Source of the DNA: Falciphora oryzae
Taxonomy: Eukaryota > Ascomycota > Sordariomycetes > Magnaporthales > Magnaporthaceae
Assembly: GCA_000733355.1 (NCBI GenBank)
Contig: JNVV01000005.1
Span: 1,805,132-1,869,131 of the forward strand
DNA length: 64,000 bases
Direction of reading: 5' to 3'
How positions within the stretch are numbered: the first letter of the stretch is position 1; every line of letters starts with the position of its first letter. Position numbers and translations under genes: made by a program. Of the stretch, positions 1 to 10,696 are shown one piece after another. A model generated the notes under the pieces. The model did not search any database. It was not told where the DNA came from and was given only the letters and a program-made list of their open reading frames with translations.

Positions 1-1400
1 GCGTGCGATTCCTGTCCCTTCTATCCGACTCTTTCTCGGTCCAATTTTCTAGATCAACACTTCCATGGCCTTTCCACTCAAAGTCGGCCTTCTGCCGCTT
101 GCTCTTGCCAGCTTTGCCCTCAATTTCACGGACGTCGTTCTCTTCATCATCCTCTTTGTAGTCACTCATCTCCCAAGCAGGCGAATCCCGGTCCCCGTCT
201 GCACCCTCCTCGATCGCCCGCCGGTGCTCCCGCTCCTCCATCTCGTCTTGCCGCCGAAGCAACTCGAACAGCTCGAACAGCTCCTGCACAAGCCTGCCTA
301 ACCGCCTTTCTCAGCGCCGGCAGGATCGTGATGGGCGCGCCGGCGTTCAGCGCCGCGGCGACCACCGTGACGCCCTTGCGTCCTCTCCACCTGCCCCCCA
401 TGGTCTGAGCCGCGGCGCACTTGCGCGCCACGGCCCCGAGGATCCGTCCATAGGGAACCTGCCTTGCGATCTTGGCAACCCTGTCCGGCCTGGCGAGTAA
501 ATAGCTCCTGTGGATCTCGCGGACGTCGTAGTTCGCCAGCAGGCCGCTGATCTCGTCATCCCCAGCCTCGGCCGCCAGGTCCGGGACCTCGCCCCAGTCT
601 TCGGCCAGTCAGGCGTCGTGCTCGAGCGGCGTCTCGGTGACGGTGTAATCCGAGTGCTCGACGGCCTGGTACAGCGCGCCGACGTGCTCCCCGTGGGTCT
701 GGTAAACGTCGGCACCGTGTTCTAGGAGCATGCGAGTTATCCCTTTCCGGGACGCGCACGCCGCCGCGATGAGCGGCGTCCCGTAGCGCCCGCCCTGGGC
801 GGGGTTGACGTTGGCGCCGCGGTCCAGCAGAAGCTCGACCATGTCACCGCGGTCCGCCACCACGGCCGCCTGCAATGCAGAGCCATGTACGCGGCAGCGC
901 GCGTTCGGGTAGCAGCCTCCCCTGCGGGGGTCCAGCGCGGACTCGAGGCCTCCAAGGTCCCCCTCGAACACGGCATGGGCCAGGAGGTCACCAAGCTGTG
1001 AGAAAGATATCTGCATCGTCCGAGCCAGGCCCGCCTCCTGCACTTGCCGCTCGGGCTTTCTCCCCAGCATGATCCGGAACTTGGGCCCGCGCACAAAGTT
1101 CTCCTCACTCCAGGGGCTCAACAGATCCGTCGCCCCCTAGGACCAGACGTAGGTGCATGCGTCCGCAGTCGTCACGTGGCCGTTGTTGAGCTCCACCTCC
1201 ACGGTAACATTTTCCCCCTTTAGAAGCGGCGTCACCCGGGGTTCGGGATTGAGCCCGGACATGACGCTTCCGCCACCAGAGGGGTTGGCCAGATAGGACG
1301 GGTTGAGGCTGGATAGGTTGTTCTCGCTGTATGAGAATAGCAAGTCCAGGTACCTCAATGCCTCCGGCGAAGGCCGACGATTAGAAATCCCACCACCTCT
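1..1400 (-). pseudogene. Ankyrin-repeat protein, broken (runs off left edge)
   Basis: One reading frame on the minus strand carries a continuous protein-like sequence from about 1400 down to 302, interrupted by in-frame stops at 1139-1137 (TAG) and 611-609 (TGA). Near position 302 it must shift by one base, after which a new frame stays open to position 1 with a charged, Glu-rich sequence (QELFELFELLRRQDEMEE). Ankyrin motifs are clear at about 890-640: GSALQAAVVADRGDMVELLL, then GTPLIAAACA followed by MLLEHGADV. Peptide-like sequence continues on both sides of each stop in the same frame, which argues for one former gene and not two neighbours. An unrecognised intron could remove one lesion, but no donor with a good GTRNGT consensus is placed to do so. 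Function is unknown; ankyrin repeats mediate protein-protein contacts. The 5' end is not defined, because a stop lies at 1433-1431. Confidence 0.6.
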
Positions 1401-1611
1401 CCGAGAGGATGGATCTGCCTGTACCTTTTCCTATTTCTCCTCCTCAAAATCCTCTCTGTGTGCCCTTCAGACCGCTGAACAACCGCGCAGTCAAGCCCTT
1501 GCGGCCTCCATCGATCGTAGCCCTTCAGCCTTGCGGGCGTCAGGAGGCTTGTGGGAGGCGGTTTGGGGGTCGGGGGCGCATGGGGTAGCGCCTGCATGTA
1601 GACGTGCTTAG

Positions 1612-2865
1612 CCCCGGCGGCAGGGAAGTCCTCATCGCCTCGAAGGGCGGAAACAGACCTCGCGCAGCTCGCACAAACCAAAGCTCCCGTGGCAGCAACA
1701 GAATCGAGGTCCCTCAAAGCTGCCTTCCGCTCCGAGCTTCAACTGGTCCTCCTCATGGACAGCCTCCCAGTCGCCCGAGCTCTCCGAGACGGATATCCAG
1801 CTGGTGAAAACCCACGACAATCGGCATGGCCAAGAAATCTTGAGCCTCACTGAGCGGACAGCGGCGTGGTACAAGCCCTCGTTCCAGTCCTGGCGCGCCG
1901 TGTGGGTGGAGTGGAAGCAGCTGCCGCGCGAGACAGAAGGGGGACGCATCGGCAACACCACCTTGGAGCGGCTCGAGGCGCCGGTCGGCCTGCTGCGTGA
2001 GGACAGACACACGCGCCAGTTCCGGGCGCTGCGGTGCTTGGGCTACTATGTGCACAAAACCACGCGGAGGAGTGACGACAAGGTGGTCAGGCTGGATTAC
2101 GGCTGCGTGTACGAGAATCCGGAGGGCGTTGACCCCCAAAGCGCGTCCGGCCTCGCTGCTGGCGCACATTCTCGAGACGTCGCAGGCCAAGAAGACGCCA
2201 TCGCTTTCGGCACGGGCAGTGCTGATGCGCACGCTAGCCGAGTCGGTCGAGCGACTCCATGCCGTGAACTGGCTGGACAAGGGCCTCCGGTCAGGACACG
2301 TGCTGTTCTTCCCACCGGATTATGCGTCCTCGAACCAGACTGCTACAAGTCTGGACCTCCGACACCCCTACCCGACAGGCTTCGACTATTCCCGCCCCTC
2401 GACGGGACGTTACAGGTACATGTCCGAGACGGTATCGGCCGACGCGGCCGAAGATCCTACCGCCACCCGGCCGTGCAGGGCAGCGTCCAAGGCTCGGGTG
2501 TGAGTGTCGGGTATAAAAAGATTCACGACATCTACTCGCTTGGCATCGTGCTTCTGGAAATTGCATTCTGGGAACCCATATTCGAGATCCTCGGGGTTGC
2601 GCGCGCGAAGGACGTCAACGCCAGGGAGGCGGCCGAGGCAAAAGACACGCTGCTCAATGGAGAGTTTGACGTCGCGGGCTGGCTGAGGAGTCATCTGGGG
2701 GACACGATCTCTGACGTGATCATGGCGAGTCTTACCGGCCCGGTTGCCTATGGGATCGTGGGCGCCGCAGCAGCAGGCGGGCGACCTGAGGACGATGAAG
2801 GAGTGCAGCTGCAGGAGCGGTTTTTCGAGGTGGTTGTCAAGCGGCTGCAGACCCTGCGCATCTAA
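1612..2865 (+). pseudogene. Kinase-like domain protein of the HeLo (prion-inhibition) type, frameshifted
   Basis: The frame open from 1612 encodes AVWVEWKQLP, then FRALRCLGYY and LDYGCVYENPEGVD, typical of the degenerate kinase-like domain that follows HeLo domains in fungal NLR-like and prion-associated proteins. At about 2133-2137 (a run of five C) the homology moves to the next frame: RPASLLAHILETSQ, LAESVERLHAVNWLDKGLRS, GHVLFF and PTGFDYSRP. Around 2451-2461 it returns to the first frame with YRHPAVQG, YKKIHDIYSLGIVLLEIAFW and the C-terminus. So there are two compensating one-base lesions. No catalytic HRD or DFG is evident, as is usual for this family. No HeLo domain can be read upstream, and the frame is closed by TAG at 1609. 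It is either a decaying gene or a gene with two sequencing errors; the kinase-like assignment rests on motif recognition. Confidence 0.6.
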
Positions 2866-4492
2866 TTACTAGCAATCACACCGGAGCAGCATCCATGCGG
2901 CTATCCTCCAGCCACGTGGCTACAGGTGGCACGTACCCGTCAGCCTTCATGGTCCACGACGTATGCTGTCCATGTCGACATTCTCGGACGAGACTGCGTC
3001 TTGGGCATGGTCCTTGCCATCGCATCTTTTCCGCTTCACCGCTCTACGCGGGGGCTTCGGCGCCTGCCCGCACATCTCCGTATCAGGCAACGGACGGGAC
3101 GCCGCATCCCAGCCGTGTTTTACGAGAGCGGCACCGGCCGTACCAACAAGCATTCCCGTTCTGCCATGGGCAACCAGGCCAAAACCGGTGACCCCAGGGG
3201 AAATACGCACAGTGGCCAATGCCCCGATCCCAGGTTAATGGGCGGGTAGGTTCAAGACACAATCGAGGATCTGAGACAGTCTTCCCTTCCTGTCTCTGGT
3301 TTCCGAGGAGCCGGCGGCGGGGTCATGCTGGGACAAGGCACCGGTAATGTGTATCTTGAAAACCTCCACGCTGTCTTGGTGCGTCCTTTTTGCATATTCC
3401 CTGTCTGAGGGCCCAAGGTCCCTCCTGGGTGAGGCATTGGAGTGACCCCAGGGAAGAAAGGAATCGCACGCATCTCGACGGGCCCCCGCATGGAATCCAA
3501 GACACCAAGCTGAGCGGCGTGCGACTGGTATCGAGAAAGAACAAATGGGGAGTCGAATCACTAGCAGGCCCCGGAACTCGTAGCGAGGGTTCAACGTCGG
3601 CGTGTTGCCCGTCGTCCGATGAGTACTCAGGTCGTGGTCGTCATACTACTGCGACCCTCCCAACAAATCTCCCGAGAGAAGGCATGGAAGGATTCTAGAA
3701 CAACGAGTGCGACGCACTTGCGCGCGCACTTGTACCAGCTCTATGCAGGCGTCCGGGTGCCCCACGAGGAACAAGAGCGACTCGAAGGGTGGGAACATCG
3801 CCGTGGACTCCCGGCAGTACCAGACGCCTCGCGGTCCCGAGAAGCCACTGCGTGCAGTTCCATGTGACACAGCACCGAGAGATACCAGACACCAGGGCTT
3901 TTATCACTGCTCAGTACACGGGCCTAATCCCCAATAACGGGCAGGATCAACCGCACCCCCCCGTCCCACGTTGGACGACCAAGGCGGCTGCCTGCGGCAG
4001 CCATGTGCCTGTCTCGATAAACGGCCTATCAACTGAGACCCTCGAGGCAAGGCGGGGTCGGAGCGGTGAATGCACGTTGCCTTTGCATCGATTTGTAGCT
4101 CTAGCCAAAAGCATCGCCAGAAACTTCCTCTGTGATTTCCGGGGCGAGGACAAAGGTTCCAGTCCCTCCATTTCGTCACGTCACCGCTTTAAGTTTCGGT
4201 TCTCCTGCGGAATCAAGGGGACACTCGGACTGGAACTATTCTAGAAGCATTTTAACTCTAGCCACCACACCCTAGGGTTCACCTCCATTATGTTATGGTG
4301 GAGACGACAAAAAGGTCTTCATCCCCGACCCAACACCGGAAGACCACCCTCTGCGAACCCACGCCAAAGAGCCAGATAGGCCTACCCAGCCGACCTTACC
4401 TCCTTCTACTCTCTCGAGAAAGCCCCCATATCCCATCTTGACGACATCATCTTGTGGGTTCATGTGATTACCCATACCGCGACAGGTTCAAC
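2866..4492. other. Intergenic, 1.6 kb
   Basis: No gene can be supported here. Several short ORFs exist on both strands but none shows family motifs, consistent codon bias or plausible splicing. The last 200 bases are pyrimidine-rich and precede the MFS permease start. Confidence 0.5.
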
Positions 4493-6469
4493 ATGTCGTC
4501 CACCAAGACCCCCTGGCGCAGCTCCCCCAGGAGCAGCCACCCCTCAGCCGTCGCTGCTACCCCCTGCGAGCTGGATAGCAGGAAAAGCTACTCTCGGGGC
4601 TCAGGCAACAATACCAGCGATGCCGAGAGCAAAGATACGCCCCTCCGCGCCCAAAGCCCCAAACGCGAAAGGACATTATCCTTGACGACGGGCCTGCCTC
4701 CTGACCCAGACGCGGGCCTCACCGAGGAGCAGCGAAGACAGATTGTGCGTGTCTATTGATCCAGCAACCAGACAATCCCCAATGCGCCACGCGTTCACAT
4801 TTCCCTGACTAACAGCTCTCGCTTCCATCTGCAGGACAGAGACCTGGTCACAAGACTGGACTGGAGGTTGATGCCATGGGTAAGCCTCGGAAACGACAAA
4901 ACCGATGAAACAAGCATGCTTATACAGCTTCTCCCAAGCCCACAATTGCTGATCCGTCACCTGCATGGCGCACTCTAGCTCTGCCTGCTATACCTCCTTG
5001 CCTTCCTCGACCGAACAAACATCGGGAACGCAAAAATCGCAGGCCTCGGCCCAGATCTCCGCCTGGACACCCCGCATTACAATATGACCCTGAGCATCTT
5101 CTTTGTGTCCTACGCCCTAGCCGAACCAGTCACCAACGTTCTCCTTAAGAGGTTCCGCCCGTCCCTCTTCATCCCCGTCATCATGTGAGTGACATTGGCT
5201 CCTGTTTCCTTGTTTCCTCCCACCGAGATTTACGGACAGATGCTCACCGCGTGTGTTGATTGCTCAACAGGATCCTCTGGGGAACCTGTATGCTCGGAAT
5301 GGGTTTCGTCCACAGCTGGAGCGGGCTCATGGCATCACGATGGTTCCTCGGCCTCACAGAAGCCGGGCTCTTCCCGGGCGTCAACTACTACCTGTCCTGC
5401 TGGTATAAGCGATCCGAGTTTGGCATCCGAGCGGTAAGCCGACATGATCTAAACGCTCAGCAAATCATGACAGCGACTGATTCGGAAAACTTGATACAAA
5501 CAGGCAGTCTTCTTCTCTGCGGCAGCAATCGCAGGCTCCTTCGGCGGCCTGCTCGCCGCCCTGATCGAGAAGATGGAAGGCGTCGGCGAGCGGCCCGGCT
5601 GGGCCTGGATCTTCATCCTCGAGGGCCTGCTCACGGTTGTCATAGGCTTCGCCTCCTTCCGCATGGTGCACGACTTCCCCGACGAGGCCCGCTTCCTGTC
5701 CGCCGACGACCGGGCCCGCGTCACGCGCCGCCTCAAGCTCGACCAGCAGTCGTCAGCCTCGCGCGAGGACTTCAGCTGGGCGCACGTGTCGGCCGCGCTG
5801 CGCGACTGGAAGACGTGGCTGGCCATGTTCATCTACGCAGGGTGCGACATGCCGCTGTACGCCTTCTCGCTGTTCCTGCCCTCTATCGTGTCCGGGCTCG
5901 GCTGGGAGGACCAGGGCCCGGTGCGCGCGCAGCTCATGACCGTCCCGCCCTACGTCGCGGCCGCGCTGCTCACCATCCTGGTGGGGCACGTGGCGGACCG
6001 CACCGGCCAGCGTGGGCTGTGCAACATCGTGCCCGCGACGGTCGGGATCGCGGGCTTCGCGATGCTGCTGGCGACCGAGTCCCCCGGGGTGCGGTACGCG
6101 GGCACGTTCCTGGGCGCGGCGGGCATCTACCCGTGCGTGGCCAACACCATCTCGTGGGCGGCCAACAACGTCGAGGGCGTCTACAAGCGCGGCGTGGTGC
6201 TGGGCGTGGTCATCGGCTGGGGCAACCTCAACGGCGTCACCAGCTCGCACATCTACTTCTCGCCGCCGAGGTTCGTCGAGGGCCACGCCGTCGTGCTCGG
6301 GTTCATGGCCGTGTTCCTGCTCGGCGGCAGCGTGCTCATGACGGTGCTGCTGCGCGCCGAGAACGCGCGGCGGCTGCGCGGCGGGCGCGACGGCTGGGTC
6401 GTGGGCAGGACGCGGCGTGAGGTCGAGGCGCTAGGGGATATGCGGCCTGACTTTTTGTACACTGTTTAG
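4493..6469 (+). CDS. MFS transporter, allantoate/anion:cation symporter (Dal5-like) type
   Basis: Five exons: 4493-4744, 4835-4879, 4979-5184, 5271-5433 and 5504-6469. Together they give 543 residues, the usual size of this family. Each intron has GT..AG borders and the phases join exactly. After a polar N-terminus of about 84 residues, the tiny second exon encodes DRDLVTRLDWRLMPW, followed by LCLLYLLAFLDRTNIGNAK, the family's TM1 signature. Later motifs are ASRWFLGLTEAGLFPGVNYY (TM4) and WIFILEGLLTVVIGFASF (TM6), a cytoplasmic loop with DDRARVTRRL, and six more membrane segments. Members are proton-coupled importers of organic anions such as allantoate, nicotinate, pantothenate or tartrate at the plasma membrane; the substrate cannot be predicted. 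It is intact although it sits among broken accessory genes. Confidence 0.93.
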
Positions 6470-6812
6470 GCAAGGGTGGGCAGGAGTGGCTGCGTTAGTG
6501 GTCGATGGGGCTTCTGTCTACCTCGCTTCAGTTGTAGTTTCTAAGTATGTTTTCGTATCAAATTAGATGGATTAAATGGATCGTAGCATAGACCTGCCCA
6601 TCGAGGGGAGCTACACCGGCCCATCCTGTTTGAGGAATGCAAGTATTTGATCCGGAGTCTAAGGATCCCGTCTCCTGGGCCTTTCTTCACCCTGTCTCTC
6701 TAGAACCACTTCCCTAATCATCGCCCATTCCAATTCTGCATTACTTCAATCTCTCACGATCGTCTGCCGCCTTACTTGTGCCGCCACCCTCAGGGCCTTC
6801 CGACTCTTGAGG
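6470..6812. other. Intergenic after the MFS gene
   Basis: No coding signal. An AT-richer stretch at about 6530-6660 could be 3' UTR and transcription end of the permease gene. Confidence 0.4.
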
Positions 6813-7107
6813 ATGCCAAAGACCAACCAACTTCCCCACTAACGCGAACGGCGAGGATCTCGCCGCTGCCTTCTTCACTTCCTTCAACAAGCGCGTCATG
6901 GAGGAGATCTTCAGTCTCTGCACGCCGCACCGCCGCTCCGACGTGGATTCGGAAGGCGCCTTTGCTGCCGTCTCCAAACGGCGAGCCGCGGGGGACGGCA
7001 CCATCACTGGCCGCGCGGCCGTGTGGTCCCCCATCGTCCGCATCGTCGCGCTTGGCCGGCTCGACGTGGGGGAGCACGGCTGCTCGGCCATCAGTAGTAG
7101 CCGTTAG
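6813..7107 (+). pseudogene. Small ORF of unknown family, apparently frameshifted
   Basis: An ATG at 6813 begins MPKTNQLP and hits a stop after nine codons. Skipping one base near the run of four C at 6834-6837 continues as TNANGEDLAAAFFTSFN, KRVMEEIFSLCTPHRRSD and SEGAFAAVSKRRAAGDG to TAG at 7105-7107, about 97 residues in all. The uninterrupted part from ATG 6898 is 69 residues. Sequence and codon choice look protein-like, but I do not recognise a family. Its last 17 bases overlap the 3' end of the PD-(D/E)XK-like gene on the opposite strand. It could instead be an exon of a gene whose upstream exon I have not found. Confidence 0.3.
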
Positions 7108-8452
7108 CGCCGGTATTTTGTCGCTTTGGCGGACGCGCGGAGGGTTCGCCGTCGTCCGGCCCGGCCAGGCCGACGGCGTCCGGCGCGGGACGCTTGGTTC
7201 CGGCAGACCGTGCAGCAGGCCGGGGCATCGACGGGCCCTCTCGTGAGGCCGGGCGACCGAGGCCCAGGAGCTTGGCCAGGGGCTCGGCCTTGAGCGAGTT
7301 CCTCCTGGCCGCGGCGCGCCTAGCGATGGCCGGCGCCTTGGGCTTAGTGACCCTCGAGGAGGTGCCGAGCACCCGGTGCGGTACCTGCTCCTGCTGCTGC
7401 GGCTGCTTCTGCTGCCGCCGCGCCCTCCCTTCTCTGCGCGCCTTGTTATCGCGTGTCGTCGGCGGCAAGCTCGCCACCGGTTTTGGCGGCGGCGGCCTCG
7501 GCATGATCCGCGGCCGCGACGCCACGACCTGTCCGGGCGGCAGCTCCGGGAGCACCCTGCCCGACAGGGGGTGCTCGAACTGGGCGCGGCCGCGGACGGA
7601 GCGGAGGTGCCACGTGTTGAGAGGCAGAGTCTCGGCCGCGGACCTGATCGGCCGGTGCCGCTCCTCCAGGGCCATCATGGCGAGCCACCAGATGCTCAGG
7701 TTTACCGTCAAGTCCCCTTCCCCATGGTTGTCCCAGGGGACAGACTTGTACTGCGCGTGCATCTCAGGCTTGCCAGGGACGTCCTCCTCCGAAAACAGCC
7801 GTATGGCCACGAGCTCCCTGGGCGTCAGGAGGAAAGTGTATCGCGTCTTGCCCCAGTGGCCATATGAGGCCGCCTGCCTCCAGGGCCAGAGAGTTTCCGG
7901 TATGACGGGAAAGGTTTCGAAGTCGGAGCTCTCCCACTTGCCGCCACACTTGTTGTCCCCCAGCACGAGCGGGCACAGCTCGTCCGGTGCGTCTGTGCCA
8001 GAGTGCAGGTAGATAGCAACGTCCGGCTGGGCTATCCCTTTCACGTCATTGTGTACGTACAAGAGCTTGCACTGCATGGTGATCTCTCGGGGTGGGCATC
8101 CGCCGGCGGCCGAAGTCCCGCGGAGAAGGCGATGGCCGGTCTTGAGAGGCTGGCGGAGTACCTCATAGTTCCACTTTTGAAACACGGTGTCGACGCCGTT
8201 ATCGTTGCGGATCATATTTTGACTTGTTCTGATTTTCGGGAAGACTACCCGTCCCTCAACTGGCTGATGGAGGATGTGGCCAAACGATGCAAGGAGATTC
8301 ATGTAGTTGAAAGACTCCCACGGGCGGATCCGGTCCCGGGAGACCTCCAACCACTTCGGGTTTTTGCTTAGAGTCCCCGGAGCGGTCATGTCTCTTATGT
8401 TGGGGTTACGCCGGACGAGAACATCAAGGATCGTGGGGGTTCGGCCGGGCAT
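7091..8452 (-). CDS. PD-(D/E)XK nuclease-like fungal protein
   Basis: Single exon; start chosen at ATG 8452 (MPGRTPTILDVLVRR), giving 453 residues. The frame stays open upstream to 8779 but that sequence looks non-coding. A PD-(D/E)XK-like core is visible: PDVAIYL with Asp at about residue 144, LVLGDNK with D-x-K at 166-168, then WRQAASYGHW with Gln at about 193 and RYTFLLTPRELVAIRLF. This matches the PD-D/ExK-Q layout of a family abundant and variable in filamentous fungi. The C-terminal 150 residues are basic, proline- and glutamine-rich and disordered, with stretches such as RREGRARRQQKQ that could act as nuclear-localisation or nucleic-acid-binding sequence. Nuclease activity is inferred from motifs only. 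The gene is tandem to the FTA2-like gene upstream (8948-9989), both on the minus strand. Confidence 0.6.
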   Translation of the reverse strand: MPGRTPTILDVLVRRNPNIRDMTAPGTLSKNPKWLEVSRDRIRPWESFNYMNLLASFGHILHQPVEGRVVFPKIRTSQNMIRNDNGVDTVFQKWNYEVLRQPLKTGHRLLRGTSAAGGCPPREITMQCKLLYVHNDVKGIAQPDVAIYLHSGTDAPDELCPLVLGDNKCGGKWESSDFETFPVIPETLWPWRQAASYGHWGKTRYTFLLTPRELVAIRLFSEEDVPGKPEMHAQYKSVPWDNHGEGDLTVNLSIWWLAMMALEERHRPIRSAAETLPLNTWHLRSVRGRAQFEHPLSGRVLPELPPGQVVASRPRIMPRPPPPKPVASLPPTTRDNKARREGRARRQQKQPQQQEQVPHRVLGTSSRVTKPKAPAIARRAAARRNSLKAEPLAKLLGLGRPASREGPSMPRPAARSAGTKRPAPDAVGLAGPDDGEPSARPPKRQNTGANGYY

Positions 8453-8947
8453 GCTGACAAGATGTGAACTCCCGCTCGAACCGGCGAGTTTACCTGAATG
8501 CCTAGAAGAAGTGAAGCAAAAGGCATAATGTGGCCCTCTGGCTAGGTTTTTATGGCTCACCAACCCAGCAGGCCGAGAGAGTCTCAGAAGCCACGACAAG
8601 GTGTCAATTCCCGTCAAAGAAACCCCTGAGAGTGCCAAATTGCTTTGGCGCCACGAAAAAAAGCGCCCCTTCAACAAACAAAGGGCTCCGAAAAAGACGA
8701 AACACGCGTCCTTGGAGACGGCAGCAGAATACAAGAACATAGCAATAGCGGCTGTTACAGCTGGCGGCGCATGTGGCATTTTGGGAAATTGGCGAGGCTA
8801 GACTATCTGACCTTGTCGTTTACCGCCGACTTTTCCCCCATTCTGTGTCCACGGCAAACAGGAAACCTCCGTTGCAGGCTTCATCAGTAAAAGTTGGGAG
8901 CATCAGAGGAACAGCAACTTACTTTTTTGTGTCGCACAGACCGACCA
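8453..8947. other. Spacer between the PD-(D/E)XK-like and FTA2-like genes
   Basis: Presumed promoter of the PD-(D/E)XK-like gene and 3' region of the FTA2-like gene. No further coding signal seen. Confidence 0.4.
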
Positions 8948-9989
8948 CTACGGCCCATTGCGCGGAGTGATCTCACGATACTCCCTCGGCACTATTTGCA
9001 CCCCGCCCCCGAACCCCCCCGTACCGGCTTCCCAGTTGTATTGGGCAGGGTCAATTATGTATTCACGACGCTGCCTCCAGGTGGCGCCACGCAACTTTCT
9101 GCGGTACGACCAATCCGGAGAGAACGCCGACCAGACCCAGTGGGCTCTGCCCCTTGTGTCGTAATGACGGTTGTTATTCCACGCGTAGACCATGTCGTCG
9201 AAGAAGGAGCAGTCCAGGGCAGCCCAGGTCCTGGCATCGTCGCCACAGCTGATCTCCTTGGGGTACCTGAAGCCGTGGTGGGGCACCACCCAGGCTTGGC
9301 TAAGGTCGACCAGACGGCCGCCGACGTAGGCGTCCATCTCGATGTCCCGAACCACCAGGCCGATGCGGTGCATCTCCCTTAGTCGGCTCATCATTCCCTT
9401 GACATGCCGCCCCCGGAATACATCCTTATCGTCCACGAACTCTTTGACGAGGGCGGGCACGAACCGGTTGCAGTGCTCGGGCGCGCGCCCCCAGTCCACC
9501 TCCTCCCACCGGCCCAAGACCGCCCTCTCCTCGTCCTTGGTCAGCATGAGGTAGCCGTAGCAGCGCGCTGCCAGGTGCTCCTTGCCTGTTTCCTTGAGGC
9601 TCCCGTAGGCACGGCATTCGCAGTTGAAGGGCGCGCACTCCAGCAGGAGTCGCTCATGGGTAACGAGACCGGCCCATTTAATAGGGTCGCCTGGGATGCC
9701 GACGAGGGGGTTCAGGAATTTGAACTTCAAAGGCCCGCGCAAAGCAGTTTCCCATGTCAGACGCGGTCCTCTGGGGCCCTCAGTCACGGGGTAGGGGGAC
9801 CGTAACGAGCGCGGGGGACGTTCAACTTAAAGCCTTGAGGAAGTAGATGCGTCCGTCGATGTCAACCTTGAAGGTATACCCGTGCGCGCCCGCCCCGAGC
9901 AGGTCGAGAAACTTGATGTTGCAGTGCTGGCCGCCGTCGGGTTGGAACGGCCCCAGCTTTGGGCCAGGGCAGTCTGGGAGAGGCCTCAT
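8948..9989 (-). pseudogene. FTA2/Sim4-type kinase-like protein; exon join is off by one base
   Basis: The first coding block (9989 down to about 9827) starts MRPLPDCPGPKLGPF and carries IKFLDLLGAGAHGYTFKV and GRIYFLKAL, a kinase-like glycine loop and beta strands. The second (about 9724 to stop 8948) carries FKFLNPLVG, ECRAYGSLKE, GKEHLAARCYGYLML, LVKEFV, RLREMHRIGLVVRDIE and VDLSQAW. This is the Pfam FTA2 (kinetochore Sim4 complex subunit) kinase-like fold, expanded in fungi and mostly of unknown role. The gap looks like an intron (donor GTTGAA at 9826, acceptor ending at about 9725), but exon 1 then ends in phase 1 while the second block needs phase 0. No alternative GT..AG pair I could find restores the frame. 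So this is either a frameshifted gene or one with an unusual splice site. Confidence 0.55.
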
Positions 9990-10696
9990 GGCAGCGGTTC
10001 CTGCTTGTTGCGCGCGTGAGCGTAGGCAAGATAATACGACAGAGGTGATGCAATGTGTGGAAATGAGGCGTGCTGTAAAATCTTCGGGCGAACCTGAGCG
10101 AACACGGACGAAGTTGACCGCGACCATCAAGGCTGCGGTGCGGACCTGGGTTATATAAAGCCTAGGCGAGCGCATTTCGCTGACCAGAAGCGTCTTTAGG
10201 AGCCGATGCATGCGATGCTTTGTGCTGTGGGAAAGTGGAAATGTCGCGTGCGAAGGGGAAACAACGGCGTTTCGTTGTTCGGGGTGCGAAACGACGCCGG
10301 ATCCGGCGAGAGATAGATGGAATGAGGCGCCTCGGCACGGCCACAATGCACTCCATCCCGTTTTCGTGATTGGGCTGCGGTCCGGCTCTTGAACGCAGCA
10401 AAGGAAAGGGACATGGTGCGATTTGGCAGGCAGAGCGATCCTCTTAATAAGTTCGAGGGGAATATCGAAAGCTGTTTGAGGACCATTGCAGAGCAAGCCA
10501 TTTAGGGATCTGAAGCCTGGAGGATATTCGTAAACTTGCCATATCCTATGCTCAGCGACGGGCGTGACCGTCCCCGTAGTGTATTTATGCGCTGGCACAT
10601 ACATGTACCACATTTCACTGGCATGTTCTGATCGTGCCCCCACGTCTCGTTATTATGTACCTTCTCTCCTCGCCTCGTGGCGCGCACGATCCCTAC
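9990..10696. other. Intergenic upstream of the FTA2-like gene
   Basis: No coding region supported. A TACC microsatellite (four to five copies) lies at about 10693-10711, at the broken end of the glycosyltransferase fragment. Confidence 0.4.

Noticed and set aside
2947..3219. 90-codon minus-strand ORF in the 2.9-4.5 kb gap
   Set aside because: Looks partly protein-like at its C-terminus but lacks any recognisable family or exon partner.
5260..6420. 386-codon ORF overlapping the MFS permease in another frame
   Set aside because: Arg/Pro/Ala-rich shadow of the permease last exon, reading through two real introns.
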